Source of the DNA: Thermoleophilia bacterium | GTDB lineage: Bacteria > Actinomycetota > Thermoleophilia > Gaiellales > Gaiellaceae | DNA length: 47,359 bases | Assembly (NCBI GenBank): GCA_014534345.1 | Contig: JACVRR010000004.1 | Coordinates: forward strand, 1-47,359 | Reading direction: 5' to 3' | Shown here: piece after piece, positions 6,888 through 14,866 of the stretch | How positions within the stretch are numbered: position 1 is the stretch's first letter | Layout of the letters: every line of letters starts with the position of its first letter | Notes under the pieces: model-generated | Told to the model about the DNA's origin: nothing | Seen by the model: only the letters and a program-made list of their open reading frames with translations | Databases searched by the model: none | Position numbers and translations under genes: made by a program

Positions 6888-7832
6888 ATGGTCGAGGGCA
6901 AGTCGGTCGCGGTCGTCGTCCCGGCCCACCAGGAGGAGGCGCTTGTCGCCACGACCCTGGCCGGCATCCCCGACTTCGTCGACCGCATCTTCGTCGTCGA
7001 CGACGCCTCGACCGACGAGACCGCGGCGCGCGCGCGGGCCAGCGGCGACGGCCGCGTCGAGGTGCTCTCGCACGCGGCCAACCAGGGCGTCGGCGCGGCG
7101 ATCGTGACCGGCTACAAGCGCGCGCTGGCCGAGGCGATCGACGTGACCTGCGTGATGGCGGCCGACAACCAGATGCCGCCCGACGACCTCATCCGGCTGG
7201 TCGAGCCGGTCGCCCGCGGCGAGGTCGACTACGCGAAGGCGAACCGGCTGTTCACCGGCGAAGCCTGGAACGTGATCCCGCGCACGCGCTACCTCGGCAA
7301 CGCGGCGCTCTCGCTGCTGACCAAGATCGCCTCGGGGTACTGGCACGTGGCCGACTCGCAGGCGGGCTTCACCGCGATCGGCCGCAGCGTGCTCGCCCGG
7401 CTCGACCTCGACGGCCTCTACCGCGGCTACGGGTTCCCCAACGACCTGCTCGTGCACCTCAACGTCTGGAGCGCGCGTGTCCGCGACGTCCCCTCGCGCC
7501 CGGTCTACGGCGTCGGCGAGCAGTCGGGCATCCGCATCCGCAAGGTCGTCCCCCGCATCTCGTGGCTGCTGCTGAAGCGGTTCCTCTGGCGCCTGCGCGA
7601 GAAGTATGTGATCCGCGACTTCCACCCCCTCGTCTTCTTCTACGCGCTCGGCCTCCTGCTGACCGCGGCCGGGCTCGCGCTCGGGACGATCGTCGCGATC
7701 CTCCGCATCGTCTCGGGCAACGAGCTCACCGCCGGGACCGCCGTGCTGGTCGCGCTCCTGCTCATCTCCGGCTCCCAGTTCACGCTGTTCGCCATGTGGT
7801 TCGACATGGAGTCGAACAAGGACCTGAAGTGA
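6888..7832 (+). CDS. GT2 glycosyltransferase, dolichol-phosphate-mannose-synthase/GtrB-like
   Basis: This is a 314-residue GT2 enzyme. The nucleotide-binding strand VAVVVPAHQEEALV is followed by VVDDASTDETA, then MAADNQMPPDDL as the DXD-type metal site, DSQAGFTAIGR as the acceptor-side motif, and two C-terminal membrane helices (about 245-270 and 283-305). That arrangement matches enzymes that load a sugar onto a polyprenyl phosphate carrier on the cytoplasmic face, for later transfer outside the cell. It is the last gene of the polysaccharide run, 10 bases after the Wzz-like gene. A polyprenyl-linked sugar is the expected product; the sugar is unknown. Confidence 0.87.
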   Translation: MVEGKSVAVVVPAHQEEALVATTLAGIPDFVDRIFVVDDASTDETAARARASGDGRVEVLSHAANQGVGAAIVTGYKRALAEAIDVTCVMAADNQMPPDDLIRLVEPVARGEVDYAKANRLFTGEAWNVIPRTRYLGNAALSLLTKIASGYWHVADSQAGFTAIGRSVLARLDLDGLYRGYGFPNDLLVHLNVWSARVRDVPSRPVYGVGEQSGIRIRKVVPRISWLLLKRFLWRLREKYVIRDFHPLVFFYALGLLLTAAGLALGTIVAILRIVSGNELTAGTAVLVALLLISGSQFTLFAMWFDMESNKDLK

Positions 7833-8371
7833 AAGTGCTCCCTTGCAGATTCATCGACGCCCTGGCTACGTCGAACGTCTGCGTACGACGGTCGCTTCGC
7901 CGCGCACAGCGGTGCTACGCCGCCGCCTGATCGCGCGGGAGCGGACGATCGACGAAGAGCGCAAGATCCTGACTGAGCTGGCTCGTTGAAGATCGACCTT
8001 TGCCGCGTGTTCCCCGACGACCTGCCTCACCGCTGCGAGGAACTCACCGAAGTGCGCGCTGCGCCGCAAGCCGCTGAGGTGACCGGCTCGGGAAATCTCA
8101 GACGATCCGGAGCACCACCGCGCCTGGTCGTCCGCCGGGTCGCATGCCGGAGGAGCTCTGGTGCTCGCGTGCGCGACGGGATGCGGCGTCTGCGAAGGGG
8201 TGGCGGTGGGCGTGGGCGGTCACACTGGCGAGGGCCTCGGCGTCGAGCCCGACGCCGCCATCAACCACCGCCCGCTCGGGTTGGCCGACCGGCTCGCCGG
8301 GTACGCGGGCGGGACGCACTGAGCGGGCGCCTCGCTCGTCCGGGCGCGGCGCCGCCTGACTGCGAGCGCGC
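7833..8371. other. Low-coding interval with short unassigned reading frames
   Basis: This 539-base stretch has no gene I can name. Two plus-strand frames look protein-like but lack good starts. A 48-codon frame at 7843-7989 begins TTG and ends IDEERKILTELAR. A frame of about 80 codons ending at 8322 closes AINHRPLGLADRLAGYAGG, with four cysteine or glycine-rich turns before it. A minus-strand frame ending near 7866 is an alternative. Base composition looks slightly less GC-rich than the flanks. The likely content is decayed gene fragments between the polysaccharide locus and the reductase gene. No terminator was identified. Confidence 0.4.
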
Positions 8372-8971
8372 TCAGGAAGCGGGCTGCGTGCCGGGTGGGA
8401 CGACAAGCACCGTGGGGCGATAGTCGAGCAGCTGGAGTCTGCCGTCGAACGTTCGGCTGGCCAGCAGGTCGAGGGCGACGTCGGGATAGCGGTCGTAGAT
8501 CCGGTCTCGGCCGGTCGTTCCGGTGATCACGGGGAAGACGACCACCCGGAAACGGTCCACCAGGCCGGCCTCGAGCAGCGACCGACACAGGGTGAGGCTC
8601 CCGAGGGTGCGCATCGGGCTGGCGCCGTCCCGCTTCATTGCTGCCACAGCCTCCACCGCATCCGCGCTGACGAGCCGGGTGTTGGCCCAAGCCAGCGGGG
8701 CCTGGAGCGTCGAGGAGAACACCACCTTGGACGTTCTGGCAAGCCCGGCCGTGGCGGCGTCCTCCTCATCGGTCAGGGTTCCGGCCGAGGCGGCAATTCC
8801 GGACATCAGACGGTAGGTGTTCGCTCCCATCAAGATCGTGTAGTCGCGTTCCGGCTGCTGGCCGAGCCAGGCGAGATACTCGGGGCCCTGGAGCCCCCAC
8901 CAGCCAGGCCAGCCTTCCGCGGCGCCGTAGCCGTCGAGTGAGGTGATGAAGTCAACGACGAGCTCCTGCAT
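8372..8971 (-). CDS. Dihydrofolate-reductase/RibD C-terminal family protein
   Basis: This 199-residue protein has the DHFR-like fold used by RibD C-terminal reductases. It opens QELVVDFITSLDGYGAAEGW, with the SLDG turn after strand 1, continues with YTILMGANTYRLMSG (cofactor-side loop), KVVFSSTL, LGSLTLCRSLLEAGLVDRF (the Gly-rich NADPH-binding helix start) and VVFPVITGTTGRDRIY. These stand-alone proteins are common in actinobacteria, and their substrates are mostly unknown. The true folate enzyme is less likely because the sequence follows the YyaP/RibD_C pattern. The start is fixed by a strong AGGAGGGA 5 bases before the ATG. That is unusual in this window, where most gene starts lack such a site, and may mark an acquired gene. 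Confidence 0.86.
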   Translation of the reverse strand: MQELVVDFITSLDGYGAAEGWPGWWGLQGPEYLAWLGQQPERDYTILMGANTYRLMSGIAASAGTLTDEEDAATAGLARTSKVVFSSTLQAPLAWANTRLVSADAVEAVAAMKRDGASPMRTLGSLTLCRSLLEAGLVDRFRVVVFPVITGTTGRDRIYDRYPDVALDLLASRTFDGRLQLLDYRPTVLVVPPGTQPAS

Positions 8972-8976
8972 CGAAG

Positions 8977-8984
8977 TCCCTCCT
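8977..8984 (-). promoter_or_regulatory. Strong ribosome-binding site for the 8971 start
   Basis: On the minus strand, AGGAGGGA is followed by CTTCG and then ATG, close to an ideal Shine-Dalgarno. It fixes the reductase start and contrasts with the leaderless or weak sites of the neighbouring genes. Confidence 0.75.
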
Positions 8985-9077
8985 TGCAGGTCGCATACGG
9001 GTCGTACGCAATGGTTGGGTTCGCGCCGAGCTCCGGCGTTTGACGAGGCAGCGCGTGTCCGAGGCCGCTGCGACCGC

Positions 9078-9224
9078 ATGGTTCCACGTGACATGCGTGA
9101 CGCCGCCGAGCGAGGAGGCGGCCTCGATCTCGTAGTCCTGCTCAAGGCCTTCCAGCCCGTCCCAGACGCATACGCCTCGGCCGAGCAGGATCGGGATCGG
9201 CGCGAACAGAGTTCCCCATGCTCG
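9078..9224 (-). pseudogene. Decayed C-terminal fragment of a second DHFR-like protein
   Basis: The minus-strand frame reads AWGTLFAPIPILLGRGVCVW, then DGLEGLEQDYEIEA and GGVTHVTWN. This is the standard end of actinobacterial dihydrofolate-reductase-family proteins: PxLLGxGxRLxDGL, then a strand, then GVTHxxF. No matching N-terminal half with SLDG or the NADPH-binding glycine motif precedes it, and the frame runs on past the normal C-terminus. It lies 107 bases upstream of the intact reductase in the same orientation. It looks like a remnant of a tandem paralogue rather than a working gene. The rest of 8972-9393 shows nothing I can assign except the promoter at 9381. Confidence 0.55.
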
Positions 9225-9380
9225 ACGACAGCACGATCCAACCGTCGCGGCGCGCTGCCGCTCTTCGATGCGAACCGTCGCTTCCTCGGTGTGGAGGTGG
9301 TGGCGATCGGACGACGTGCACGTAGCTCGATAGCGACGACTGCGAGCGAGCCCGCGCTTGTGACGGCGGCCGCGTGTCCC

Positions 9381-9386
9381 GATAAT
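9381..9386 (+). promoter_or_regulatory. -10 element, leaderless start of 9394 gene
   Basis: GATAAT (five of six matches to TATAAT) ends 7 bases before the ATG at 9394. No ribosome-binding site is present, so a leaderless transcript for the kinase-receiver pair is likely. Confidence 0.5.
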
Positions 9387-9393
9387 CGGTTCC

Positions 9394-10470
9394 ATGACCA
9401 CGATCGCCAACGGCGACGCGGTGCTCCTCGACCCGCAGGACCTGCTCGAGTCGGCGCCGGACGCAATGGTGGTCGTGGACGAGCAGGGGATCATCCGCCA
9501 GGTCAACCGCCAGACGGAGCGTCTGTTCGGACATCCGCGCGAGAGGCTCCTCGGCCACCCGGTCGAGGAGCTGATTCCGGAGCGGTTCCGACAGAACCAC
9601 CAACGACACCGCGCGGGCTATGTGGCCGAGCCGCGGATGCGGCCGATGGGCGCCGGGCTCGAGCTCTACGGCCTCCGCCGCGACGGGACCGAGTTTCCGG
9701 TCGAGATCAGCCTCAGCCCGGTTCAGACGCGGGAGGGCCGGATCGTCATCTCCGCGATTCGGGACGTCACTGCCTGGAAGGAGGCCGACCAGCTCAAGGA
9801 CGAGTTCCTCTCGATCGTCTCGCACGAGCTCCGTACGCCGCTCACGACGATCAGCGGGTTCGCGCAGACCCTCGTTGCGCAAGCGGATCTGCTGCCAGAC
9901 GACATGAAGCGCGAGCTTCTTGGTCAGGTCATCGAGAGTTCCGACGAGATGACAGAGATGATCGATCAGCTGCTCGACTTCTCCCGCCTCCAAGCGGGCA
10001 AGGTCGCGCTGAGCCCCGAGCCCGTCGACCTGCGCAGCGTCGTCGATACCACTATCCGCGGCGCGGCTCGGGCTCTCGCCGAGCATGACGTCGAGATCGA
10101 CCTCCGGCAGGGTGTTCGGGTAACGACGGATCAGCGGGCGCTCCACCGGATACTCGTCAATCTGCTGACGAACGCCGCGAAGTTCTCGCCGGAGGGCTCG
10201 AAGATCACCGTCGGCGGCGGAGACGGCGACTCCGGAGTCGCCATCTTCGTCCGCGACGAAGGCGCGGGGATCGCGCCCGAGGACCAGGAGAAGATCTTCG
10301 AGCGGTTCCACCAGACGCGCGTCGTGCCCGGCAGACGCGGGACGGGGATCGGCCTCTCCATCGTCCGCCGTTACGTCGACCTCCTCGGCGGTTCCGTCGG
10401 CGTCGACAGCGAGCTCGGTCGAGGCTCCTGCTTCTCGCTCTGGCTGCCTCATCTCAACGAGTCGGCGTGA
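9394..10470 (+). CDS. PAS-domain sensor histidine kinase
   Basis: This is a 358-residue soluble kinase. A PAS domain (about 15-130, with [20 protein letters not shown] and [12 protein letters not shown]) is followed by a HisKA dimerisation helix with the phospho-acceptor His144 in SHELRTPL. The HATPase domain has the N box ([13 protein letters not shown]), the G1 box [10 protein letters not shown], the F box (IFERFHQT) and the G2 box GTGIGLSIV. There is no membrane segment, so it senses a cytoplasmic signal, possibly redox, oxygen or a small ligand through PAS. The ATG is supported by GATAAT 7 bases upstream. Its stop overlaps the GTG of the receiver gene by 4 bases, so the two form a pair. 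Confidence 0.92.
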   Translation: MTTIANGDAVLLDPQDLLESAPDAMVVVDEQGIIRQVNRQTERLFGHPRERLLGHPVEELIPERFRQNHQRHRAGYVAEPRMRPMGAGLELYGLRRDGTEFPVEISLSPVQTREGRIVISAIRDVTAWKEADQLKDEFLSIVSHELRTPLTTISGFAQTLVAQADLLPDDMKRELLGQVIESSDEMTEMIDQLLDFSRLQAGKVALSPEPVDLRSVVDTTIRGAARALAEHDVEIDLRQGVRVTTDQRALHRILVNLLTNAAKFSPEGSKITVGGGDGDSGVAIFVRDEGAGIAPEDQEKIFERFHQTRVVPGRRGTGIGLSIVRRYVDLLGGSVGVDSELGRGSCFSLWLPHLNESA

Positions 10471-10835
10471 ACGGGGCGCGAAGCGTCCTCGTCGTCGATG
10501 ACGAGGCCTCCCTCCGCCTGCTCGCCCGACTCAACCTCGAGGCGCACGGCTTCCGCGTCCGCGAAGCGGCGAGCGGCGAGGAGGCGATCGAGATCCTCGA
10601 GAGCTACGAGCCCGACGTCCTCCTCCTCGACATCCGGATGCCCGGCGTCGACGGGTGGGCGGTGCTCGAATGGCTCGAGTCGAATCAGCGGCTGCCGGCC
10701 TCCCGGATCATCGTCCTGTCCGCGCACGCGACGGGGCATGCCCTCGATCGGGCTCGCCGCAAAGGGCTCCGCTACATCAAGAAGCCGTTCCGGATCAACG
10801 AACTTGTCGACGCGGTGACCAAAGCCGCTGCGTGA
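10467..10835 (+). CDS. Single-domain response regulator (CheY-like receiver)
   Basis: The 122-residue receiver has no output domain. It has the acidic pocket (VVDDEASLR, Asp11-Asp12), the phosphorylation site Asp55 in [12 protein letters not shown], the switch Ser in IIVLSAHA, and the conserved Lys in YIKKPF. It is the presumed partner of the overlapping PAS kinase. With no DNA-binding domain, it must signal by protein contact or act in a phosphorelay. GTG start with a 4-base overlap. Confidence 0.9.
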   Translation: MNGARSVLVVDDEASLRLLARLNLEAHGFRVREAASGEEAIEILESYEPDVLLLDIRMPGVDGWAVLEWLESNQRLPASRIIVLSAHATGHALDRARRKGLRYIKKPFRINELVDAVTKAAA

Positions 10836-11159
10836 ACGACGAGCCCGTCCGGCGGACGATCCTCCGTCTGCGCCGGCTCGTTCAGTGCCGATCGGCGGCT
10901 GCGCGATCTCGAGGAGGCGCGGCGCCGCGATCGCACGCAGGAGGTCGCACGTACGTTCCAATGCGCACGGTTCGGCTGGCAGTGGTTCGACTTCCACTCG
11001 AACGGATCGTTCGCGGAGGTCACGGTGAAGAGGTAACCCGTAGCCTTGCTTCTCGCCACGGTGGCCGCTCGAGCAGCCACACCAGTACAAGGCTGATCGC
11101 GGTCGCACCGTCGTCGTGTTCTCCGGTAGCGCGCGTAGGATCAGCGGCGAGGACGGGGC
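10836..11159. other. Interval with a possible gene fragment and a promoter
   Basis: No intact gene is seen in these 324 bases. A plus-strand open frame from about 10881 to the TAA at 11034-11036 reads RRLRDLEEARRRDRTQEVAR, then FGWQWFDFHSNGSF. It looks protein-like but has no start codon in a sensible place, so it is probably the tail of a lost gene. The last 25 bases hold a -10-like TAGGAT (11136-11141) for the downstream binding-protein gene. Confidence 0.4.
11136..11141 (+). promoter_or_regulatory. -10 element upstream of 11160 gene
   Basis: TAGGAT lies 18 bases before the ATG at 11160, with GAGG (11149-11152) between them as a modest ribosome-binding site. A short leader of about 10-12 bases is expected. 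Confidence 0.4.
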
Positions 11160-12536
11160 ATGGCGGCGAGGATGACCAGGCGGGAGTTCGTCGGCCGGGC
11201 GGCGGCCGTCGGTCTCGGCGCGCTCGCGGCGCCGGTGCTTTCCGCGTGCGCGGGTGGCTCCCAGGGCGGCTCCGTCGACCTGCGCGCCTGGTCACAGGTG
11301 ACCCCGCGCATCGACCGCTGGCGGATGAGGGCGCTCCGTGCCGCGGTGGCGGATGTCGAGGACTTCGAGGTCGAGCTGACCGCTCGCAACTTCGCGGAGG
11401 ATTGGCCCGAGTACCTGAACAGGTTCACGCTCGCTGCCTCGGCGCGGAACGCGCCCCACGTCGTCGTCGCCGGCCACGAGCTGTCGGCGCCTTGGTCCGC
11501 GGCGGGCTGGATCGAGCCCTTCGACGACTGCCGGGAGCGGTACGACGAGTTCGACGCGTTCGTTCCCGGGCTCTGGGACGCGGTCGAGTTCGAAGGCAGG
11601 GTCTGGGGCGCGCCCTTCGAGCCCGAGGCGCGACCGATGTTCTTCCACAAGCGCAAGCTGCGCGAGCTCGGGTGGTCGCAGGCGCAGGTCGACGAGCTTC
11701 CCGACCGCTTGGACGCCGGCACGTTCACGCTCGACGACCTCGTGCACACGAGCCGGCAGGCGATCGACCGGGGTGTCGTGCGCAAGGGCTTCGCCTACTG
11801 GCACCGGCCGCAGCCGGGCTTCGACTTCCTGCAGTACTACGTCGCGTACGGGGGCACGCTGCACGACGCGCAGCGCGGGAAGCTCGTCGTCCGCCGCGAC
11901 CCGCTTCGCGATTTCTTCGCGTTCCAGCGCCGTGTGGTCGAGGAGGAGCTGACGCCGAGGAACTTCATTCCCACGGAGTGGGAAACCTGGCACTCGACCG
12001 TGGCGGGCGGCGAGACGCTGTTCTGGAACGGCGGCATCTGGATGTGGGCCGAGTGGCTCGCCGGCTACATCGGCGACAGGGCCGAGGCGCACTTGTTCGA
12101 CTTCGTCGGGTACGGCGTCCAGCCGACCGGGGTGCGGGGCGAACGCGGGCGGACGCTCTCGCGTCCGCTCGCCTACTTCGTGACGTCCAGCCAGGCCTCC
12201 GGCGCGAGCCCCGAGCAGGTCGACGCAGCATGTGCGCTCGTCGCGAAGTCGATGACGCCGGACACCCGCACGCCCGAGGTGCTGGAAAGCGCGCATCTCG
12301 GCTGGCTGGAGTCTCAGGATCTTTCGCGTGACCGGTTCCTGGAGTCCGTCTCGTACATGATCCAGGACGGCCGTGCCTTCTTCATCCCGAACGACGTCAA
12401 CTTCGGTCAGTACAACACGATCATCTACGACCACATGCTGCGGGCCGAGCAGGGCGAGATGACCCCCGCCCAGGCCGCCGACGCCGTGGTCGCCCGCATG
12501 AAGCTCGAGCTGCGGGACGCCGTCGTCTTCGAGTAG
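11160..12536 (+). CDS. Orphan extracellular solute-binding lipoprotein (Tat-type signal, ABC family 1)
   Basis: This is a 458-residue family 1 (sugar-type) solute-binding protein. The N-terminus TRREFVGRAAAVGLGALAAP is a twin-arginine signal, and the following LSAC is a lipobox, so the mature protein should be a membrane-anchored lipoprotein from Cys at about residue 30. The rest shows the two-lobed binding-protein pattern: WGAPFEPEARPMFFHKRKLREL early, SRQAIDRG, and a WETWHSTVAGGETLFWNGGI segment in the middle. No permease or ATPase gene is adjacent. It sits between a kinase-receiver pair and a DUF4097/kinase operon, so it could feed a transporter elsewhere or act in sensing. An ATG four codons later (11172) would start closer to the twin-arginine motif. 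Confidence 0.85.
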   Translation: MAARMTRREFVGRAAAVGLGALAAPVLSACAGGSQGGSVDLRAWSQVTPRIDRWRMRALRAAVADVEDFEVELTARNFAEDWPEYLNRFTLAASARNAPHVVVAGHELSAPWSAAGWIEPFDDCRERYDEFDAFVPGLWDAVEFEGRVWGAPFEPEARPMFFHKRKLRELGWSQAQVDELPDRLDAGTFTLDDLVHTSRQAIDRGVVRKGFAYWHRPQPGFDFLQYYVAYGGTLHDAQRGKLVVRRDPLRDFFAFQRRVVEEELTPRNFIPTEWETWHSTVAGGETLFWNGGIWMWAEWLAGYIGDRAEAHLFDFVGYGVQPTGVRGERGRTLSRPLAYFVTSSQASGASPEQVDAACALVAKSMTPDTRTPEVLESAHLGWLESQDLSRDRFLESVSYMIQDGRAFFIPNDVNFGQYNTIIYDHMLRAEQGEMTPAQAADAVVARMKLELRDAVVFE

Positions 12537-12586
12537 CCGGGACGTACCCGCCCGGCCGTCGACTATCCATCGCGTCCAACGAGGGT

Positions 12587-12592
12587 TACCCT
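12587..12592 (+). promoter_or_regulatory. -10 element, leaderless start of 12600 operon
   Basis: TACCCT ends 7 bases before the ATG at 12600, and no ribosome-binding site is present. It is the likely promoter of the DUF4097-kinase-binding-protein operon. Confidence 0.5.
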
Positions 12593-12599
12593 TACTCGC

Positions 12600-13373
12600 A
12601 TGAGTACCGGGTACGCCGCCGCGCCGGCCGAGACCGCACACCGCGGGGCGTGGGCCCGCGTGCGCGGCCTGTCGCCGTGGCGGCTGGCCGTCGCCGCCTC
12701 CGCCGCCTCGCTCGGCGTGGCGGTCGCGCTGATGGCCGGCCTCTGGCTGGCGACGTCGGGAACGCGCTCGGCGTCGTATCCCTTCGCGGGGCCGCTGCTC
12801 GGGATCGAGATCGCGGTCGGGCACGGAGACGTCGAGATCCTCGGCGGCGGCCGCTCGAGCGTCCACGTCAGGCGGACGGAGCGCTACGCGTACGACCACG
12901 GGCCGCGGGAGCAGCTCGCGCTGGAAGACGGGGTGCTGAAGATCCGCTCCGACTGCGCGTCGCTCGTGATCGGTACCTGCTCGGCCGACTACGTCGTCGC
13001 GATCCCGGACAACGTCTCGGTGACGATTCGGGCCGCGAACGGCGACGTGCGGCTGCGCGGCTACCGCGGCTCCGCCGATGTCACGACGACGCGAGGCGGC
13101 ATCGCCGTGGACGGTTTCTGCGGGTTCGTCCTCCACGCGACGGCGGGCCGGGGAGACATCGACGTCGCCACCGCCTGCGCCCCCGAGCGCCTCGAGCTCC
13201 GCAGTGAACGCGGCGACGTGACGGCAGTCGTGCCGCCGGGGCGCTACCAGGTCGACGCCGACACCAACGAGGGCCGCGCGACGGTTCGCGGCATCGCCAC
13301 GGCCGACGACGCGCCGTGGAAGATCCAGGCGTTGAGCGGTCGCGGCGACGTGACCGTCAAGGCGGGCTCGTGA
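12600..13373 (+). CDS. Membrane-anchored DUF4097-like beta-repeat protein
   Basis: The 257-residue protein has a short cytoplasmic N-terminus, one membrane helix (LAVAASAASLGVAVALMAGLWLA is its region, about 31-52) and an outside beta-rich domain. The domain repeats strands of the type GHGDVEILGG, NGDVRLRGYRGSADVTTTRG, GRGDIDVATA and SERGDVTAVV. These short GD(V/I)-centred repeats are the mark of the DUF4097 (putative adhesin/auto-transporter-like) right-handed beta fold. DUF4097 proteins often sit beside two-component or anti-sigma genes. This one overlaps the downstream kinase by 4 bases (GTGA), which implies co-translation and perhaps an extracytoplasmic accessory role. Biochemical function is unknown. 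Confidence 0.82.
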   Translation: MSTGYAAAPAETAHRGAWARVRGLSPWRLAVAASAASLGVAVALMAGLWLATSGTRSASYPFAGPLLGIEIAVGHGDVEILGGGRSSVHVRRTERYAYDHGPREQLALEDGVLKIRSDCASLVIGTCSADYVVAIPDNVSVTIRAANGDVRLRGYRGSADVTTTRGGIAVDGFCGFVLHATAGRGDIDVATACAPERLELRSERGDVTAVVPPGRYQVDADTNEGRATVRGIATADDAPWKIQALSGRGDVTVKAGS

Positions 13374-14866
13374 GCACGGCAGCCGTCGCCGGCGACCAGC
13401 TCGCGCTGCGAGCCCACGGAGCCGGCGCGGCTCGGACCGCCGTCTACATCCTCCTCGCGCTGCCGCTCGGCGTCGTGCACTTGGTCGCGCTGCTGCCGCT
13501 CGCCGTCGTCTCTCCGGCCGCGCTGTGGCGCCTGGCCGAGGTCGAGCGGACGCTGGCGAACCGGCTGCTCGGCGCCCGCATCCCCCCGCTTCCGTACCGT
13601 CGCGCCGAGGCCGTCGGGGGTCCCCCGCGCAGTGTGCTCGCCCTCATACTGCTGCGGCTCCCGCTCACCGTTCCCGTCGCCGTCCTCGCCCTGCTCCCGC
13701 TGGCGGTCACGGTCCAGCTGGCTCGTTACGGGCTCGAGGGCGTCTGGAACACCTCCGATCGGTACCTGGGGCCGTGGGCGCTCGGCCCCGTCGTCGGCGT
13801 GTTGCTCTGGGTCTTCGCCGCTGCCGCGGGCGTCGTCTCGCTCGCGGTGCTCGACGAGCTGCGGGGACCGCTGCGAGCGCTCGTGATCCGCCCTCTCGCC
13901 TCGGTACCGACCGCGGCCGTCGCCGTGCGCGAAGCGCTCGCCGAGCGCATCGGCGACCGGACGCTCGCGCTCGCGTACTGGCTGCCCGAGCGGGAGGCGT
14001 TCGTCGACGAGCGCGGCCTGCCGGTGGAGCTCCCCGACCCCGCGTCCGGCCGCGCCTGGACGGAGGTGGCCCACGAGGGGCGCCGGGTCGCCGCGATCGT
14101 GCACGACGCCGAGCTCGACGCCCGGCCGGAGCTCGTCCGCGCCGCCGCCAGCGGCGCGGTGCTCGCGCTCGACAACGAGCGTCTGAAGGCCGAGCTCCGG
14201 GCGCGCATCGAGGCCCTGCAGACGTCTCGTACGCGCATCGTCGAGGCCGGGCTCGAGGCGCGGAGGCGCATCGAGCGGGACCTGCACGACGGGGCGCAGC
14301 AGCAGCTCGTCGCCCTCGCGCTCGACCTGCGGATGCTGCGGGCACGTCTCGCGTCCGACCCGGCTGCGGCGCAGCTCGCCGACGCGTCGCTCGAGAAGCT
14401 GCAGGCCGCGCTCGACGAGCTGCGGGAGCTCGCCCGCGGAATCCACCCGGCGATCCTGACCGACCGCGGGCTCCCCGCCGCGCTGGACGCGCTCGTCGCG
14501 CGCGTGCCGGTCCCGGTCGAGTCCTCGGTCGAGCTCGAGGAGCGCCCACCCCGGGCCGTGGAGGCGGCCGCGTACTTCGTCGTCGCCGAAGCGCTCACGA
14601 ACGTCGCCAAGTACGCCCGGGCGAGCCAGGCCTGGGTCCGTGTCCGGCGCGTCGACGACGCGCTCGAGGTGGACGTCGTCGACGACGGCGTCGGCGGCGC
14701 CGATCCCGCGAACGGCTCGGGACTCCGAGGACTCGAAGACCGCGCGGTCGCCGTCGACGGCACGCTCGACGTCCACAGCCCGCCGGGCGGTGGGACGCGC
14801 ATCGCCGCCCGTTTCCCGATCGACGCGCTCGCGCCGTCCCCCTCCGCGGGGCCGGCCGCTTCGTGA
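13370..14866 (+). CDS. Membrane sensor histidine kinase (HisKA_3/NarL-partner type)
   Basis: The 498-residue kinase has an N-terminal four-helix membrane sensor domain (about 20-170, the 'putative sensor' type with paired helices and a short outer loop near RYGLEGVWNTSDRYLG). A coiled linker (about 265-300) leads to the HisKA_3 motif RRIERDLHDGAQQQLVALAL containing the acceptor His. The HATPase domain has ALTNVAKYARAS (N box) and DDGVGGADPANGSGLRGL (G boxes). Such kinases normally phosphorylate LuxR-type regulators. Both ends overlap neighbours by 4 bases: DUF4097 upstream and a solute-binding lipoprotein downstream. That is unusual and suggests the binding protein is part of the sensor. Confidence 0.92.
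   Translation: MSTAAVAGDQLALRAHGAGAARTAVYILLALPLGVVHLVALLPLAVVSPAALWRLAEVERTLANRLLGARIPPLPYRRAEAVGGPPRSVLALILLRLPLTVPVAVLALLPLAVTVQLARYGLEGVWNTSDRYLGPWALGPVVGVLLWVFAAAAGVVSLAVLDELRGPLRALVIRPLASVPTAAVAVREALAERIGDRTLALAYWLPEREAFVDERGLPVELPDPASGRAWTEVAHEGRRVAAIVHDAELDARPELVRAAASGAVLALDNERLKAELRARIEALQTSRTRIVEAGLEARRRIERDLHDGAQQQLVALALDLRMLRARLASDPAAAQLADASLEKLQAALDELRELARGIHPAILTDRGLPAALDALVARVPVPVESSVELEERPPRAVEAAAYFVVAEALTNVAKYARASQAWVRVRRVDDALEVDVVDDGVGGADPANGSGLRGLEDRAVAVDGTLDVHSPPGGGTRIAARFPIDALAPSPSAGPAAS

Noticed and set aside
4988-7081. Long minus-strand frame across the ATP-grasp and Wzz-like genes
   Set aside because: Spans several well-supported plus-strand genes and shows no family motif.
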